A stretch of DNA of 64,000 bases from Solanum dulcamara (GCF_947179165.1 NC_077248.1:48262232-48326231), one strand, 5' to 3'; numbered from the stretch's first letter, positions 34,241 to 47,090 are shown. Made by a program: numbers and translations. The notes: generated from the sequence alone by a model not told the origin.

Positions 34241-35330
34241 CTCAAATACCATCAATGCTTAGAAAATACAATCCCCCTTGATACCTCAACACTCCATCTT
34301 CTCCTTTGGCAAAAGCCATTACCTTCTACTTGTGAACATTGTCTTTTAGTTGGTGGAGGATGGGATATTGGTCTCACTTTTCTTTCACCTCTATAACTAG
34401 AGATGATTCAGCCCCATAGTACCGCCTTCACTCGAGTCAATAATCTAAACTCACAAACATACAAACCTATGCACCTCTTTACCCAATTCTTTATTTCCCT
34501 ATTCTACATGGGCAGTGCTCTCCATAGATAACCTGTTAAGAGAATAAACAACAATATTAGTTTTACCTTAGTGGTAGAGAATTCTCATATCATAATCTTT
34601 GAGCAACTCAAGCCATCTCCTCTATCTTAGGTTCAGCTCTTTTTGAGTAAACAGATATTGTAGGCTCTTGCGATCTATGAACACATCGACATGCATGCCA
34701 TAGAGATAATGAAGCCAAATATTAAGAGCGAATACTATGGCTGCCAGCTCAAGGTCATGAGTTGGGTAGTTCCTCTCTTGAATCTTAAGCTCTCTAGAAG
34801 TATATGCAATAATTTTTCCCTTCTACATCAACACATAAACCAATCCAACTCAGAACGCATCGCAATAGATAATAAAACCATTCATTCCCATGGGTAGGGA
34901 TAGCACTGAAGCAGTAATCAACCTTGTTTTTAACTTCTGAAAACTCTTCTCACGAGCATCTGGCCACTAAAACTTAGACTTATTTTGAGTTAGCTTAGTC
35001 AATGGTGAAGATATTGATGTGAACCTTTCAACAAATCTACCGTAGTAGCCGGGCAATCCTGAGAAACTTTTTATGTCAGTCGAGGATGTGGTCCTTGGCC
35101 AATTCTTAATTGCTTCAATATTTTGAGAATCAACTCATATACCTCGCCAGATATAATAGGGCCTAAGAGTGCCACAAAAGAAAGCCAAAATTCACACTTT
35201 GAAACCTTAGCTTATAGCTCTCTATCTTTGAGAGTCTGAAGAACAATTTTGAGATTATTAGCATGCTCCTCTTCATTCCTCGAATAGATTAGTATATCTT
35301 CTATAAATACAATCATAAACATTTCCAAAT
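34241..35330 (-). pseudogene. pol: RNase H region of the minus gypsy
   Basis: It lies between RT and integrase and is collinear with the plus copy at 37560-38040 and with 56300-56960. Identifiable words are few because stops are dense, e.g. a frame giving SKCEFWLSFVALLG at the right end (about 35200) and a region matching the linker before the integrase. The open frames on the plus strand here (34074-34262, 34691-34897) are antisense shadows. Confidence 0.7.
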
Positions 35331-35880
35331 ATTATTTGAACACTTTTTTCATCAAGTCGATAAATGTTCCAGGAGTATTAGTCAAACCGAAAGACATAAT
35401 AAAAAATTCGAAATAACCATATTAGATCCGGAAGGCGGTCATTGGGACATCACATTATCTCATTTTCAACTGATAATAGTCAAATATGAGGTCTATCTTG
35501 GAGAAATATATAGCCTCCTAAAGCTGGTCAAATAGGTTATCTATTTTGGGAAGGGGATACTTATTCTTTATGGTGACCTTTTTCAGTGACAATAGTCAAT
35601 GCACATTCTCAATGATCCATCTTTCTTTCGAACGAATAGGACAGGAGCTCCCCAAGGTGAGACACTCAGCCTAATGAATCGCTTATCTAAGAGATATTTT
35701 AGCTGATGTTTCAATTCTTTCAACTCAGTAGGAGCCATTCTATATGGAGAGATAGAGATAGATTGCATATCAAGAAGAACATCAATCACAAAGTCTATCT
35801 CTCTATCAGGAGGGACTCCAGGTAGATCTTCAAGAAATTCATTTACAATCGAGACTAACTGAAGAGTAGGGGCTTAATAC
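35285..35880 (-). pseudogene. pol: Reverse transcriptase of the minus gypsy
   Basis: The frame 35789-35583 reads [40 protein letters not shown] and [12 protein letters not shown], a well-conserved N-terminal RT. Further on, EFFIMSFGLTNTPGTFIDLM and then VFIEDILIYSRNEEEH (about 35310-35265) follow. The catalytic box is FIED, not FIDD: the first Asp codon has become Glu (35297-35308), which alone would be expected to cripple the enzyme. Stops also occur. Confidence 0.88.
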
Positions 35881-36360
35881 TATCATTCTTGACTCTAATG
35901 ATATGATAGATACACCCTTTAGAGATCAACTTTCTGGCACTAAGGTAGGAGATAAATTTACCCTTAAGCATAACAAGACTGCCCTTCCACTCTAAGATAG
36001 GCTCATTCGGGAAACTAAACTTAACTATTTGAGTACTATAATCAACAGAGGTATAGAAAGCACATAGTCAGTCCATGCCAAGAATCACATCAAAATCAAC
36101 CATGTCTAACTCAAATAATTTAGCCATGGTATCCTTAAGATAGATAGACACATTTGAATCTCTATAGTCCCTCTCAGCTAAGATAGACTCACCAACAAGA
36201 GAAGATACACTAAAAGTCTCAAGAAGACACTCAGGAGTTTTATCAAATCTCTTAGCCACATAAGAAGATACAAATGAAAATATGGCACCTGGATCCATCA
36301 AAATATAGAAATCAAGAGTAAAGACTCGAATCATACCCATCACGATATTTAGGGAGTTCT
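35881..36360 (-). pseudogene. pol: Aspartic protease of the minus gypsy
   Basis: The frame 36343-36068 (91 aa) reads LDFYILMDPGAIFSFVSSYV with an intact D-P-G active-site triad at residues about 17-19, then GESILAERDYRDSNVSIYLK and LFELDMVDFDVILGMD. It is the best-kept protease in the window, nearly full length for the core domain. From 36060 to 35881 stops interrupt the linker to RT. Confidence 0.88.
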
Positions 36361-37288
36361 CCTAATCTTGGCGGCTACCCATGGCATACAGGCGGTTGGA
36401 ACCTCCGACTGTACCTTAAGTGGTACCTCTCTGATTACCTTTATCTAGTGGTGCTATGGTAGAAGACTAGGCTCTATTGCCCCCATGTCAGACCCTCTCT
36501 CTAAAAGTGGCCTACTTTGCCATATTTGTAACATCCATTCCTTCCCTCTCTGCATTATCCTAGATGGGGTTTACTATACTTCCCACAAGGTGGATTTTCC
36601 TTCAAACTTTGAGCCACACTAGCTTGGGACTAAGAGCCATGGGATCTAGAATTTTGGTGACTCTGTGCTTAGTGATCATATATGTTATGCAGCATAGATA
36701 CACTTGCCACTGATGGAGCATAGTTGAAAGACCTCTTCTAAAAGAAGTACCTATTACCCTTACTCTACCTCTGCTCATTCTCATGCCCAACTGATTTTTC
36801 CTTTTTGCTCAAGTTCTCTTTCTTGTATTTCCTTTTATCATCCTCTACCTATTGAGTATACACCATCAACCTAAAAATATCCATGTCAGGAATCAGTAAT
36901 GATGCTTTGCACTCCTTTTTCACATGTTTTCCCAATCAGGAGACAAACTTTCTCATCTTAGATCCTATATCAGGACCATCTACGAAGAATATCTAGACAG
37001 TTGGAGAAACTTAAGGTTGTACTCCTTCACAGTTAGACCTTGTTGCTTCATATTTACAATTCTTCCACCTTTGCTTCTCTCAACTCATAGGGAAAGAAGT
37101 GATCTAGGAATGATCCCTTAAACTCATCCCCAATAGCAGGCTTCACATCCTTAACTCTACTTTTTTCCCATTGGTTATACCACATATTTGCCATATCTTT
37201 GAGGTAATGGGAAACCAACTCAACCTCCTTAATTTTAGTAGAATGTATTGCCTTCAGTATCTTTCACATCTCGTCTTGTGGGGAAAGA
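36361..37288 (-). pseudogene. gag: gag pseudogene of the minus gypsy, 5' truncated
   Basis: At the right end a minus frame gives KEVELVSHYLKDMANMWYNQ and KPAIGDEFKGSFLDHFFP, the capsid segment equivalent to QLKGISQVWYEKWK at 29720. Leftward it is broken by stops; a gag tail with a Cys-containing stretch lies around 36500-36600. The N-terminus, primer site and 5' LTR are missing because plus-strand pol begins at 37289 (junction GGGGAAAGAA|GTGAGG). The open frame 36924-37121 on the plus strand is antisense. Confidence 0.8.
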
Positions 37289-37560
37289 AGTGAGGAAGAG
37301 CATGTCGATCATTAGAGGTTTGTCTTGCAAATTCTCAAGGATAGTCAATTGTTTGCTAATTTTAGCAAGTGTCAATTTTTGTTGAGGTCAGTTTCTTTTC
37401 TTGGCCATATTATCTCTGGGGAAGGTATCATGGTTGATCCTAAGAAGATCTAAGTGGTTAATAATTGGCCTAAATTGTTGTTCCTTTCTGATATTCAAAG
37501 TTTCTTGGGCTTAGCTAGTTATTATAGATGGTTTGTGGAAGGTCTCACTTCTATTGCATT
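37289..37560 (+). pseudogene. pol: C-terminal reverse transcriptase fragment
   Basis: It starts within SEEEHVDH, a few residues after where the FIDD box would be, and continues [36 protein letters not shown], a stop, and IQSFLGLASYYRWFVEGLTS. It may be the detached remainder of the plus element at 27011, separated by 30736-37288, but about 0.9 kb of RT core is absent, so a simple nested insertion does not explain it fully. Confidence 0.85.
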
Positions 37561-38060
37561 GCCCTTGGCTACTTTGACTCAAAAGAAGGTGAAATTTCAA
37601 TGGTCCAAGGCATGTGAGAAGAGTTTTTTAGAGTTGAAGGATAGGCTTACTTCCTTCTCGGTGTTGACTTTGCCGGAAGGTTCTAATGTGTTTGTTGTTT
37701 ATCATGATGCTTCATGAGTTGGTCTTTGTTATATGCTAATGCAAAATGGTAAAGTTATAGCCTATGCTTCTAGGAAACCCAAGATTCATAAAAAGAACTA
37801 CCTAACCTATGATTTAGAGTTAGCGGATATGGTATTTGCTTTGAAGTTTTGGAGACTCTATTTGTATAGCATCCATGTGGATGTATTCATCGATCACAAG
37901 AGTTTGCAATATTTTTTCACTCAAAAGGATTTGAATCTTTGACAAAAGAGATGGCTTGAGTTGTTGAAGGATTCTGAAATAAGTGTGTTATACCATTCAG
38001 ACAAGGAGAATGTGGTTGCACACACTCTAGTAGATTGTCCATGAATAGTGTTTCTCATAT
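37561..38060 (+). pseudogene. pol: RNase H fragment
   Basis: Frames read KKVKFQWSKACEKSFLELKD, VLTLPEGSNVFVVYHDAS (first acidic residue as YHDAS), [40 protein letters not shown] and [20 protein letters not shown]. Stops after YHDAS and after NL split it. Collinear with 63150-63600. Confidence 0.88.
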
Positions 38061-39256
38061 CGAGATTAGAAAAAAGAGTTGGTTCGGTGTATTCATAGAT
38101 TGGACTATTTGGGTATTCGATTGGCTGACTCTAAGGATGGTGGTATTATTGTGCAAAATGGCTTAGAATCTTCTCTTGTGGTGGATGTTAAGGGCAATCA
38201 AGGTAGTGATCCTACTTTAGTTGAGTTGAAGAAGGTAGTTGCCAAAATCATTAATGAGATTTTCTCCCAAGGAGGATATGGTGTTTTGAGATATTAAGGC
38301 CGATTATGTGTTCCCAATATAGATGGTTTAAGGGAAATGATGTTGTCCAAGGCTCATATTTTGAGGTATTCTATTCATCCAGGTTCCACAAAGATGTATT
38401 GTATTTTGAGGAGAGTCTATTAGTGGAATGGCATAAAAAGGAATATTGTGGAGTTTGTGGCAAGGTGTTCAAATTGTCAACAAGTAAAGGTTGAGCATAG
38501 AAAACTGAGAGGTTCGACTCAAGACATTAAGATTCCTACTTGGAAGTGGGAAACCCTGAATATGGATTTTCTTATAGGTTTGCCGTGTACCTGTAGGCAA
38601 CATGATTCGATTTGTGTGGTTGTTGACTAAATGACTAAGTCTGCTTATTTTCTTCCTGTTAAGACCTCATACTCAGCCGAGAAATATTCTAGGTTATACA
38701 TTTGAGAGTTGGTAGAGCTTTATGGTGTTCCATTATCTATCATTCAGACCAAGGTACTCAGTTTACATCTCAATTTTAGAAATCTTTTGAAAAAGGGTCT
38801 TGGTACTTAAGTAAAGCTTAGTACAACCTTTCACCCGCAGATGGATGGTCAGGCTGAATGTACTATTTAGAATCTAGAGGACATGTTGCGAGCATGTGTT
38901 ATCGATTTCAAAGGTAATTGGAATAATCATTTGCCACGGATAGAGATTGCCTATAATAACAGTTATCATTCCACCATTCAGATGGCTGCATTTGCGGTCT
39001 TATATGGTAGGAGGTGTATGTCTCCTATATGTTGGTTTGATATTGGTGAAGTTGCCTTGATAGGACCTAAATCGGTGCATATGGAAAAGGTGAGGTTGAT
39101 TAGAGAACAAAAGTCTTATTCAAATGTCAGGAGAAGGGAACTTGATTTTAAGGTTAATGATTGGGTTTACTTGAAAATTTCACCCATTAAGGGTGTGATG
39201 CGTTTTGGTAAGAAAGGGAATCTAAGCCCCACTATGTTGGCCCATAGAAGATTTTA
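38061..39256 (+). pseudogene. pol: Integrase fragment, interrupted by an LTR
   Basis: The linker is followed by the zinc-binding tail (ARCSNCQQVKVEHRKLRG), MDFLIGLPCT with the first catalytic Asp (about 38560), and the second catalytic Asp in a shifted frame (HSDQGTQFTS, about 38743). DGQAECTI holds the catalytic Glu (about 38845). The frame 38883-39287 then reads EIAYNNSYHSTIQMAAFAVL and VNDWVYLKISPIKGVMRFGK. It ends in the GNLSP segment when the minus LTR TGTCACGACCC begins at 39257. Several frameshifts make it dead. Confidence 0.9.
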
Positions 39257-41312
39257 TGTCACGACCCAAATTAGGTCCAAGCCTTGACATGGCGATCGAA
39301 ACTCCAAAGAGCCCCACCCAAGCCTCTCAACATATGGTAAGCATGCATAAGGTAAAGTAAAGCAGAAATGACATAAGAAAATCTCAACACATGGGTCATA
39401 AAAGTATAGGAGTATGACAACATAGACTCTACATAATTTTTCAAACAATGCCTCTACTAATCAAGTTGGGCGGGGACTAAGACATGTCCCTAGGGCACCC
39501 TCAAAATAGGTAATGAAAGTCTTTAGAAGCGAATAAACTCATAACTCGCCCTCGATAAGATAGGACTTACCAATCTTCATAGAATAGAAACTCAATTAGC
39601 CACGTGTGGAAGGATGGATTTGATCTTCGACCTCTACTATGATACAATGTAGCAAATTGAGTATGCGTTAGTACATTTGAATGTACTAAGTATGTGGGCA
39701 TTCCATGCAACGTAAAGCATAAGATGCAATGATCAAAAATATAAACATAATATAGAAAAGAATAAGTAGGTTCATTAGAGAAACCGTAATGATCAAAGCA
39801 TTAAAAGACATAATTGAGATCATCAAGAACATAAAAGAGAGTATACATATATGGGAGATAACCATAATGGACATTAAGACCACACGAGCTATAACATGGA
39901 ATCCAATGATCCCCATATGGATAAGGGGGGAGACTACTTGCCAAGGTAGACTCCATCCAATCATTGTTATCATTAAGTGCTATATGTGGATCCAATAGTT
40001 AGGCCATAAAAGCAACCTACGGTGACAACATATTTTAAGGGACTAGAGGTTACTACTAAGGCCTAGGTTGAGCCCCTACCTCAAAGTCCTCTTGATGCTA
40101 AGTATATCAACCCACATAATAGATATTATAACGATAATCATAGTGATAGATCATACTTCCATAAATCATAGATTTCTCATAATCATACTTCATAACATGT
40201 TCATAGGAATAGCTCATTAAGGACCTCAAGTCACCCATAAAGGATCTTGAGTCACCTTTTCATTAAGTTCATCATCATATAATGTGGGTACAAGCCTTCT
40301 ATCATTACTCATTCTTTTCATATACTATCATTAGAGCCTTAGGTCACCTTCCTCATTAAGGATCCTAAGTCACTCTCTTTTATAAATTTGCATACAACTC
40401 ATGTTTGGAATATACTTGCGATTATACTTAAATAGTCATACTTGAAAGCAACATCATATGATTAAGTAGTAATTAATGCTTAGTTGGGAGGTTAACTCAT
40501 AAATAATACATAATTTATGCATTTGAAAGAATAGTTGATGAGGGGTAGGGATCAAATATGTAAAAGGGGTGACATAGGAAAGAATTAGGGCGGTGGCGCA
40601 TATGGGGTATGCCACCCCAGGTCTCACACTTAAGAGACAGGGGAATGGTGCACAGCTAGCGCGCCACCCCAGCCTATGATAAGATCCTAAGCCCTGATTA
40701 TCAATAATGATTATATATGAAGAATATACCAATCCTAAGAAATTACTTACCAATTTATGCCAAAAATAGATTTTAATTCACAAGATACATCATAGCTCAT
40801 GAAATAAATTTGGAATTTAGAAGACCCATGAATTTAGACTTGAAAATTGGTGAATTAAAAAAGAAATTTATTGAACTCCATGGGTGAAGGGTACCCATGG
40901 ATGAACACTCACATACCTTGAGAAAATTTCTCGAGGAAAATTGAAGATCAATGGAGATTTTGAGAGGGTCCTATCTTGGTCTTCAATGGAGGTCTTAAGA
41001 GTCTTTTGTAGAGAGAAAATTTTTGTAGTAGAAGGATTGGGAGAGAATGACAAGAATTGGGGGGTTTTGGTCATTATATAGAATAGGAATATAGTACAAA
41101 AATAGTCTAGATTCATTCCCTACTAAAAATAGAGGAAAGTCCATAATACCATTAATGAATATATTAATGCATACATATATACATATATATACCTGGAAAG
41201 CCTCCTTTTCTTCCATTTCATTTTAATACTTTCAAGAAATATACTTGACCCAACAATAAACCTTTGAGGTCATTTAGACGTTATATTTCCTTTAAATGCT
41301 CACGATCTTACA
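39257..41312 (-). mobile_element. 3' LTR of a minus gypsy element, 2.06 kb
   Basis: The plus edges are TGTCACGACCC and GATCTTACA. It is the reverse orientation of the family at 27011 (GGGTCGTGACA end). The minus strand has TATATAA (41080-41074) and a donor CAAG|GTATGT at 40916, 164 nt downstream, then the hairpin CCATGGGT/ACCCATGG at 40900-40878. The open frames inside are not genes. Confidence 0.88.
40878..40900 (-). promoter_or_regulatory. 8 bp hairpin next to the splice-donor-like site
   Basis: CCATGGGT-GAAGGGT-ACCCATGG, perfect arms, 7 nt loop. On the minus strand it begins 16 nt after the donor GT (40916). The equivalents at 52634-52655 and 59003-59025 have the same spacing. Confidence 0.55.
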
Positions 41313-41597
41313 ATATCTTCTCCTTGAGAACATTCATCCTCAAATAAGATTCGACTAGCATGGAAAAGACACGGAAAAAGGACTACAACCCAAACATGAA
41401 TACAATGGCACAACAATGCATGAACCATGATATTTTCACATAACACGTTCTCTAAAACCAACTTCATGACCATGCATACATACAAAAGGCATAGGAAAAA
41501 CCAAAATGTAGGAACTTAGGTGATTTGAGCATGAACTACCTAATATCTTAAGCTTGAGTGGGAGGAAAGAGATACAGATATCGCTTAATCATGTCCA
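41313..41597 (-). mobile_element. 3' end of the interior of the same minus element
   Basis: AATATCTTCTCCTTGAGAAC gives a minus purine tract (AAGGAGAAGATAT) abutting the LTR. It is collinear with 32791-33060. It is cut at 41597 by an LTR of another family; the expected continuation on the far side is not evident at 44245. Confidence 0.7.
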
Positions 41598-44244
41598 TGT
41601 CATGATCCGATTTCTCAAGTCATGATGGAACCTACTATCAACCCACCAGTAGGTAAGCCTAACCCCATAGTTTGAAACCATAAGCAACAGTGATATCATC
41701 GGTGGCTCTCAAGATCAACAACAACAAGTTCATAAACCCACCCCAACCTTTGTCTTGCCAGGTGGGACCTATGAAACTCCCTCATCCAGTTCAGTGGTGC
41801 ACTGGCCAGAGGGGCCCATAGGCAGCGCAGGAAGTGTGTATACACTGTTAAGGCCAGAATAAGGTCTTACATAGAAATATAGAATCCTCGTAGTAGTACC
41901 GGAGAGCAAGTATACAAGCCAATATAGAAAAGGCGATGCTGCACTGGATAATCAAGTAGAGGCTAAAGGCATCCCAGATGCAACCATAGTGTCAAAAGGG
42001 TGACGCCGCATTGGATATCGATAAAAATTGAGCACATCCTCGATGCCTCTAAAACTATTAATATAAAAGGAGTACGTCCTTGATCCCATTAAAACTAGTT
42101 TAAAAGTAGTAAAAATGTGATTAATTCCTCTCAAAAGAGTAGTGAAAATCCATAAAGAATTCGAGATCGTACCAAAAAATGAATGAATATGCTCTTTCTA
42201 TACAAGTATGCCATCACCAGCATCCAAACTAAACACACACACAACCCAAATAGTACATCAAGCCATACCAAATTATCAGGGAAAGAGAACTAACCTGGGA
42301 TCCAATCTCTCCTCCTGTAAGGCCTCGGGCCCAACAATAGATAATAGATATGGTGGCATCAAAATTCTACCGCTAATTAAAAGTGAAGTACTTGGGACCT
42401 GTTCAATATTAGATAAGGGAGAAACTATCTATAGGGTCAACACCTTATCCCAAAATATGCCATCTCAGCTCCCAATGAGCACAACTAAGCCAAACCTATG
42501 GCTATAATGAGCCACAAAGGTCTCTAGCACTAACACTAAGTTACACCAACCATCACAAGCCCTACTAGAAACTACGGCTAGCTATAAGGGCACTAGAACA
42601 CAAACTAAAGTATCTAAGGCTCAAACCTAGCGTAAGTCTATCAATATCAATCCTAAAAGGGATAATAACGGTAAGTCAATACCACAAATGAGGCCCACAG
42701 CTGAAACTAAGGGTTTCAAGGGACCGTTCTAGTCTACGTTCCAACTCGAATTCAAGAAAATGAAATAAAAGGAGGAGAACCCTAATCTCGATAAAACCAA
42801 CCTAAATTACCTGAAATATATACTAAATAATATCTACTAAGGATCAGTCAAATTGGAAGATTGTAGCCTACCTCAAAGCCGATCAAGCGCGATCCAAATC
42901 CTCCATATTGATTATCTCTGCCTCTAAATCACCTCTAAGTACTGCCATTCAAAAAAATATATTAATCACGATGTTAATACAAATGTTTTGACACCAAATT
43001 CATATTTTTTAGAGACAAACCTAAAATTGGATCTAAAATGGGATTATGAGACTTATACTGGGAATCTCAAATTTAACTCTATGAAAAGGTTTATTTGAGC
43101 TTAATTAACTAGTGTTCCAAATTGCAACACATTTTGACGCCCAGAAATACAGAAATCATCCCATGCAATAATTTCACCATTAATGGACGAATTTAAGGAA
43201 GAGGGCAACCCCTTTGTGCTAGGAATTACCTCAATACGATACTTTATAAAGCTCCCTAAACAATCCCATGTGTAGCCATGAGAAAAAAGAGCCCACTAGA
43301 TTTGAAAATAGCCTCAATCAGAGCTCCTAAGCTCAAGAAATCATATTTAGAAGTTGAGGGACAAAACTGAAAAACGACTCTAAAAAGACCACCAGGGATC
43401 ACAAAAGCTACCCAAGAGAACCCCCTTAAAGGAGGCGGGCCTCTCTTAAGCGAGGGTCATATCACTTCTCTCTTTCATGACACCCACACCATGGTCCCTT
43501 TAGTGACACTCCTGTTACTTTAGCAACTAGGGGTTGCTTTAGCAATGACACCAAACTCAACTATATCAGTTAAGTTTTGGAAATTACCAAGTCTATTACA
43601 GGGTACTCGGAATTCAGTCGAAACCTCGTGCATGCAAACGAACTATACTACCCCACCAAATTTGATGTTTTGAACTTAACAGCATACTCAGACTTTTCAT
43701 CCGAGGTCATCTCGATAAAAAATGGGTCTCACAGCCAAGCATCTTTTTGATCCAAAATCCACAAGGAGGCTCGAACTGAGATCGGAAGCCTCGAGAACCA
43801 TACGAAAGATTGTTCTAGACCAAACTTTACATTTCAGAGCTAACCAAACTGACAAAATTTTAATCTAAGCAGGTTTACCAAGAATATTGACCAAAGTCAA
43901 TCTTAGGCCTAATTTCATAGGCTAAAGAGCCAAATGGTCCCAAACTCACACAGACTGCCACGATACTCGTGCTAACTATGCTAGTAGCCTAATTTGGCCA
44001 TTCTAGAGTTGATGGAGCCTTCAGAATTCTATTCTGAGATCGTTTTCTCAGAGTTTTGACCAAAATCAACTGTTTAAATTCTAAGTTCTCCAAAATAGGG
44101 AAATTGACATAAAACCTAAAATAAATGACCAGGTGACCGAGCTGTTAGTGCCAGAAAGTCATAAATGACTTGGGGTCGCTATTGAAAAGATCTAAAAGCT
44201 AAAAAGATCAAAAAATAGAGAAAATGACCTAGAGAGTCTTTACA
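41598..44244 (-). mobile_element. LTR of the giant-LTR family, third copy (2647 bp)
   Basis: It starts TGTCATGATCC and ends GAGTCTTTACA, and aligns with 16332 and 22385. Relative to them it lacks about 0.9 kb after the first 100 nt, but it keeps the 43620-44100 block that the LTR at 16332 has lost. No matching 5 bp duplication is seen (GTCCA versus ACAGC), so it is either a solo LTR with decayed or deleted flanks or a recombined one. The open frames 42134-41952 and 42208-42507 are inside. Confidence 0.8.
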
Positions 44245-45084
44245 ACAGCGTGGGTCAATGATGAAATGAATTTCCAAATTATCATCTTTGATTGTCAAGC
44301 ACTCGCACAACCTCACCTTGACTTATTAAGGTATGGTCCTCTTCCCAACTTTATTGATTGTGGAAATTTGGATGTTTAAACTTAAATTAGGTTTTACTAG
44401 AAATAAAAAATGAGTGTACATATGGGTGAACCCTAGGAATGATGGTTTGTGAGTGAGTGTATGTAAATTAATGCATAATGTATGCTGGGTTATATATATT
44501 AAGTACATGTGGATTTGTTTTTTGAACGAAGACACTGACCTAGGTGTTTTATGCTTATGAAGGTCTTCTAGGAGTCGCAGTTCATTCCATGACCCGTAGT
44601 TTCCACTCAGAGTCAATACCTAAAGGTCCAGTAACCCATATTTAAAACCCGTGGTTGTACGAGGGTTAGCTACAAAGAGTAGAATCCTCTATGAACCATA
44701 GATCATGCTCGTACACCTACGTCCAAATGTTTAATTATAAATATAAGGACTACAAGCTGGTGTATGAACTTTAGAACTCTTTACGATGCATATATGAGCC
44801 TCGTATCTCAAAAATGCAAATTTCCAATAGCTAGGTGTGGAACTACGGGTTGACCTATGGTTTGTAGACCTTTTGACAAACCATACTATCGGTCTGTAGT
44901 TTCAACTTCTAAGACTTGATTTTAGGCCTGAGTTCCTATGTCATAGTCCTACAATATGTAATCTCTTCTCCAATTTGTAGAAACCCTCTCATAGGACAAA
45001 AACATTAATTCCAAAATTATTTTAAAAATTTTTCTTTGCTTTCTTTCTTAGTATATAGTCACTAATACTTGGCCCATAAGTACC
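44245..45084 (+). other. Leader of the transposon-protein unit; no gene seen
   Basis: A/T-rich with a TATATATA run at about 44492, then short words resembling the Solanaceae LTR 'ATGACCCGTAG' type. No frame looks coding. The 5' LTR expected for the unit ending at 50083 is not here and was probably lost when the LTR to the left came to lie next to it. Confidence 0.4.
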
Positions 45085-47090
45085 ATGCCGCCAAAGATAA
45101 ATCCAAAGCGTGGGGTAAAGGCGACCACATCATCTAAAAAGGTCGAGGCTCAGTCTAAGTTCTGGTTCCAAAAAGAACCATCATATGCTGAACATAGTGG
45201 CTCCAAGGTGGAGTATCTTATTGGGTATGACTCACTTGTTAACCCAAGCCACTCAAAATTGAACAAGGAAATTCATGGTGGTACCTGAACCGGTTAGAGT
45301 AATTTCCCCTCGCCGCACCATAATAACATATTTTCCCCCTAGTGTGATGAGGGGGAAACATCTTCAGAAGAAGAGAGTAGTAGTAAATAGTCAGGTAGGG
45401 GAGATGCCAAAAAGATGGTGTGTGCAAGGGATGTTTGAGATATATCGCCAAGGGCTTGCTTATATTGATAAAGTCAAGTCTGCCTTGGGTAGCCTTGATT
45501 TTTGACAGCCATCCTAGTGGTTAGTGCCTAATATTTTAGATTTATTTGCTCGTCATAGGTATAAGTAGATGGCAGCCCCATCGGGTAAATACATCATAGC
45601 CATGGTCTGTGAGTTCTATATATCATACACAACAACAGTGAACAACACCAAACCAACTAAATCCAAAGAACTTGATAAGCCTTCATTACAAAGTACATTG
45701 GTTCATAGTGTTCTAGTCATTATATTGGAGCGCACCATCCAACATTTCCTTTATAGGCTGGAATACAAGAAGATAGCCTCAACATTCGAGTATGATCATC
45801 ATATGAGCACTATCCAAAATTGCAACATTATGAAGATTCTGCTGTAGAAAGAAGAGGTGATAAAATGGATAGCAGGATATATAATGGAGCATGGAGTTAA
45901 TGCTAAGTGGGTGTCTAGACTAGGACTGATCAAGAAAGCCATGCTCAAATTCATGGCAAAATTTAGTAGCCTGTAGTGTGATCTCTCCTATGCCCTACTA
46001 TGGCAGATAATCACTTGACTCTCTGATGATGGTGGTGAGTATTATGGCTCGGTATGACATTGACTTTGTATGATGCATTATTTTAGAGATCCATAAGAAT
46101 ACATGTCGAAGTACCATGAATATTCCATTTTTATATATGATTTATCAGTTTTGTATGGACTCTAGAGTATCTTGCACACTAGGGATAAATCAACTGATTC
46201 AGATGGATTAGATTCAGGATATTGGGTTAATCAAAGATAACAGAAATCCAGTCTTTCATAGATACACCTAGAGGCCCGAGTCAGATTGTTGTAGTTTTTT
46301 TAGGGTTCGACCGAAGTATAGAGTGGTGATGAATCTTTTTCAGATAGGGATCCCTGTATTATAGAGTCGATCGGAGCTAACACTACTATAGTCGTACCTT
46401 CCACAATGTCCCATCAGCACACCATGCCCACAGCATGCTAGCTTGGTCACTTTTTTGGCTGAGTTCCTCCAGAACCTAGTTTAGATGCAGTCTCATACTG
46501 AGACCTAGTTAGTCCAGTAGCTCAAGCCATGGATCTGGAAAGCAATAGATAAGTCAAAGAAGCAATACATAGAGAAGCTATAGTCGGCCTTAGATAAGAG
46601 TGATCATAGAGTACATGGCTTTATTGATGCCTTCAAAAGAAGGGTGAATGAAAATTTTAGGAGCATACAAAGTCTAAACATGGCTTGTCTTTATATAGAG
46701 ATAGAAAGGCTCTAATCAGAGGTCACCATAATTTTCACTGCATCAGCACAGCACCTCCCTATTATGCCTATGTTGGCTATCTCAAATTTTACTATAGATT
46801 TATTTGTTGAGTAGGACCCTCTAATGGCATGTGGAAAGAGGCCATAGTCTGAGGCATACACCTTGGTGGAGTTAGAGGAGTGGGTGTCAAAAAGAGAGAG
46901 ATATGGGATCGAGAAGGCCAAACTTGCTTCCATATTAGATGAGGAGATTTAGAGAGAGAGTGTGTGGAAGCAGGTTATTAGAGCCTTGAGTTTGAGTGGC
47001 ACTACTAATGGGGTCCCACAAGCTGATTTAGAGACACATGCTGATATACCGGGTTCCACACCAATGGACCTTGTAGCCACTATTTAGTAC
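45085..47090 (+). pseudogene. 'Putative plant transposon protein' family pseudogene
   Basis: It starts MPPKINPKRGVKATTSSKKV. In successive frames it gives MRGKHLQKKRVVVNSQVG and VQGMFEIYRQGLAYIDKVKS (45275-45505), MAAPSGKYIIAMVCEFYISY and LDKPSLQSTLVHSVLVIILE (45569-45847), WIAGYIMEHGVNAKWVSRLG (about 45880) and a C-terminal Glu/Lys-rich part to about 47000. This order of segments is that of proteins repeated many times in Solanaceae genomes and annotated as a putative plant transposon protein. The biochemical role is not known to me. At least five frame changes and many stops disable it. It lies upstream of an LTR at 48623 in the same orientation, so it probably travels in an LTR unit. Confidence 0.7.

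Noticed and set aside
37289..39256. Simple continuation of the plus element 27011-30735 after a nested insertion
   Set aside because: About 0.9 kb of RT core is missing between the two parts, so nesting alone cannot explain it.
39686..39998. Three overlapping open frames on both strands
   Set aside because: All inside the LTR 39257-41312; no recognisable protein and no equivalent frame in the sister LTR at 51308.
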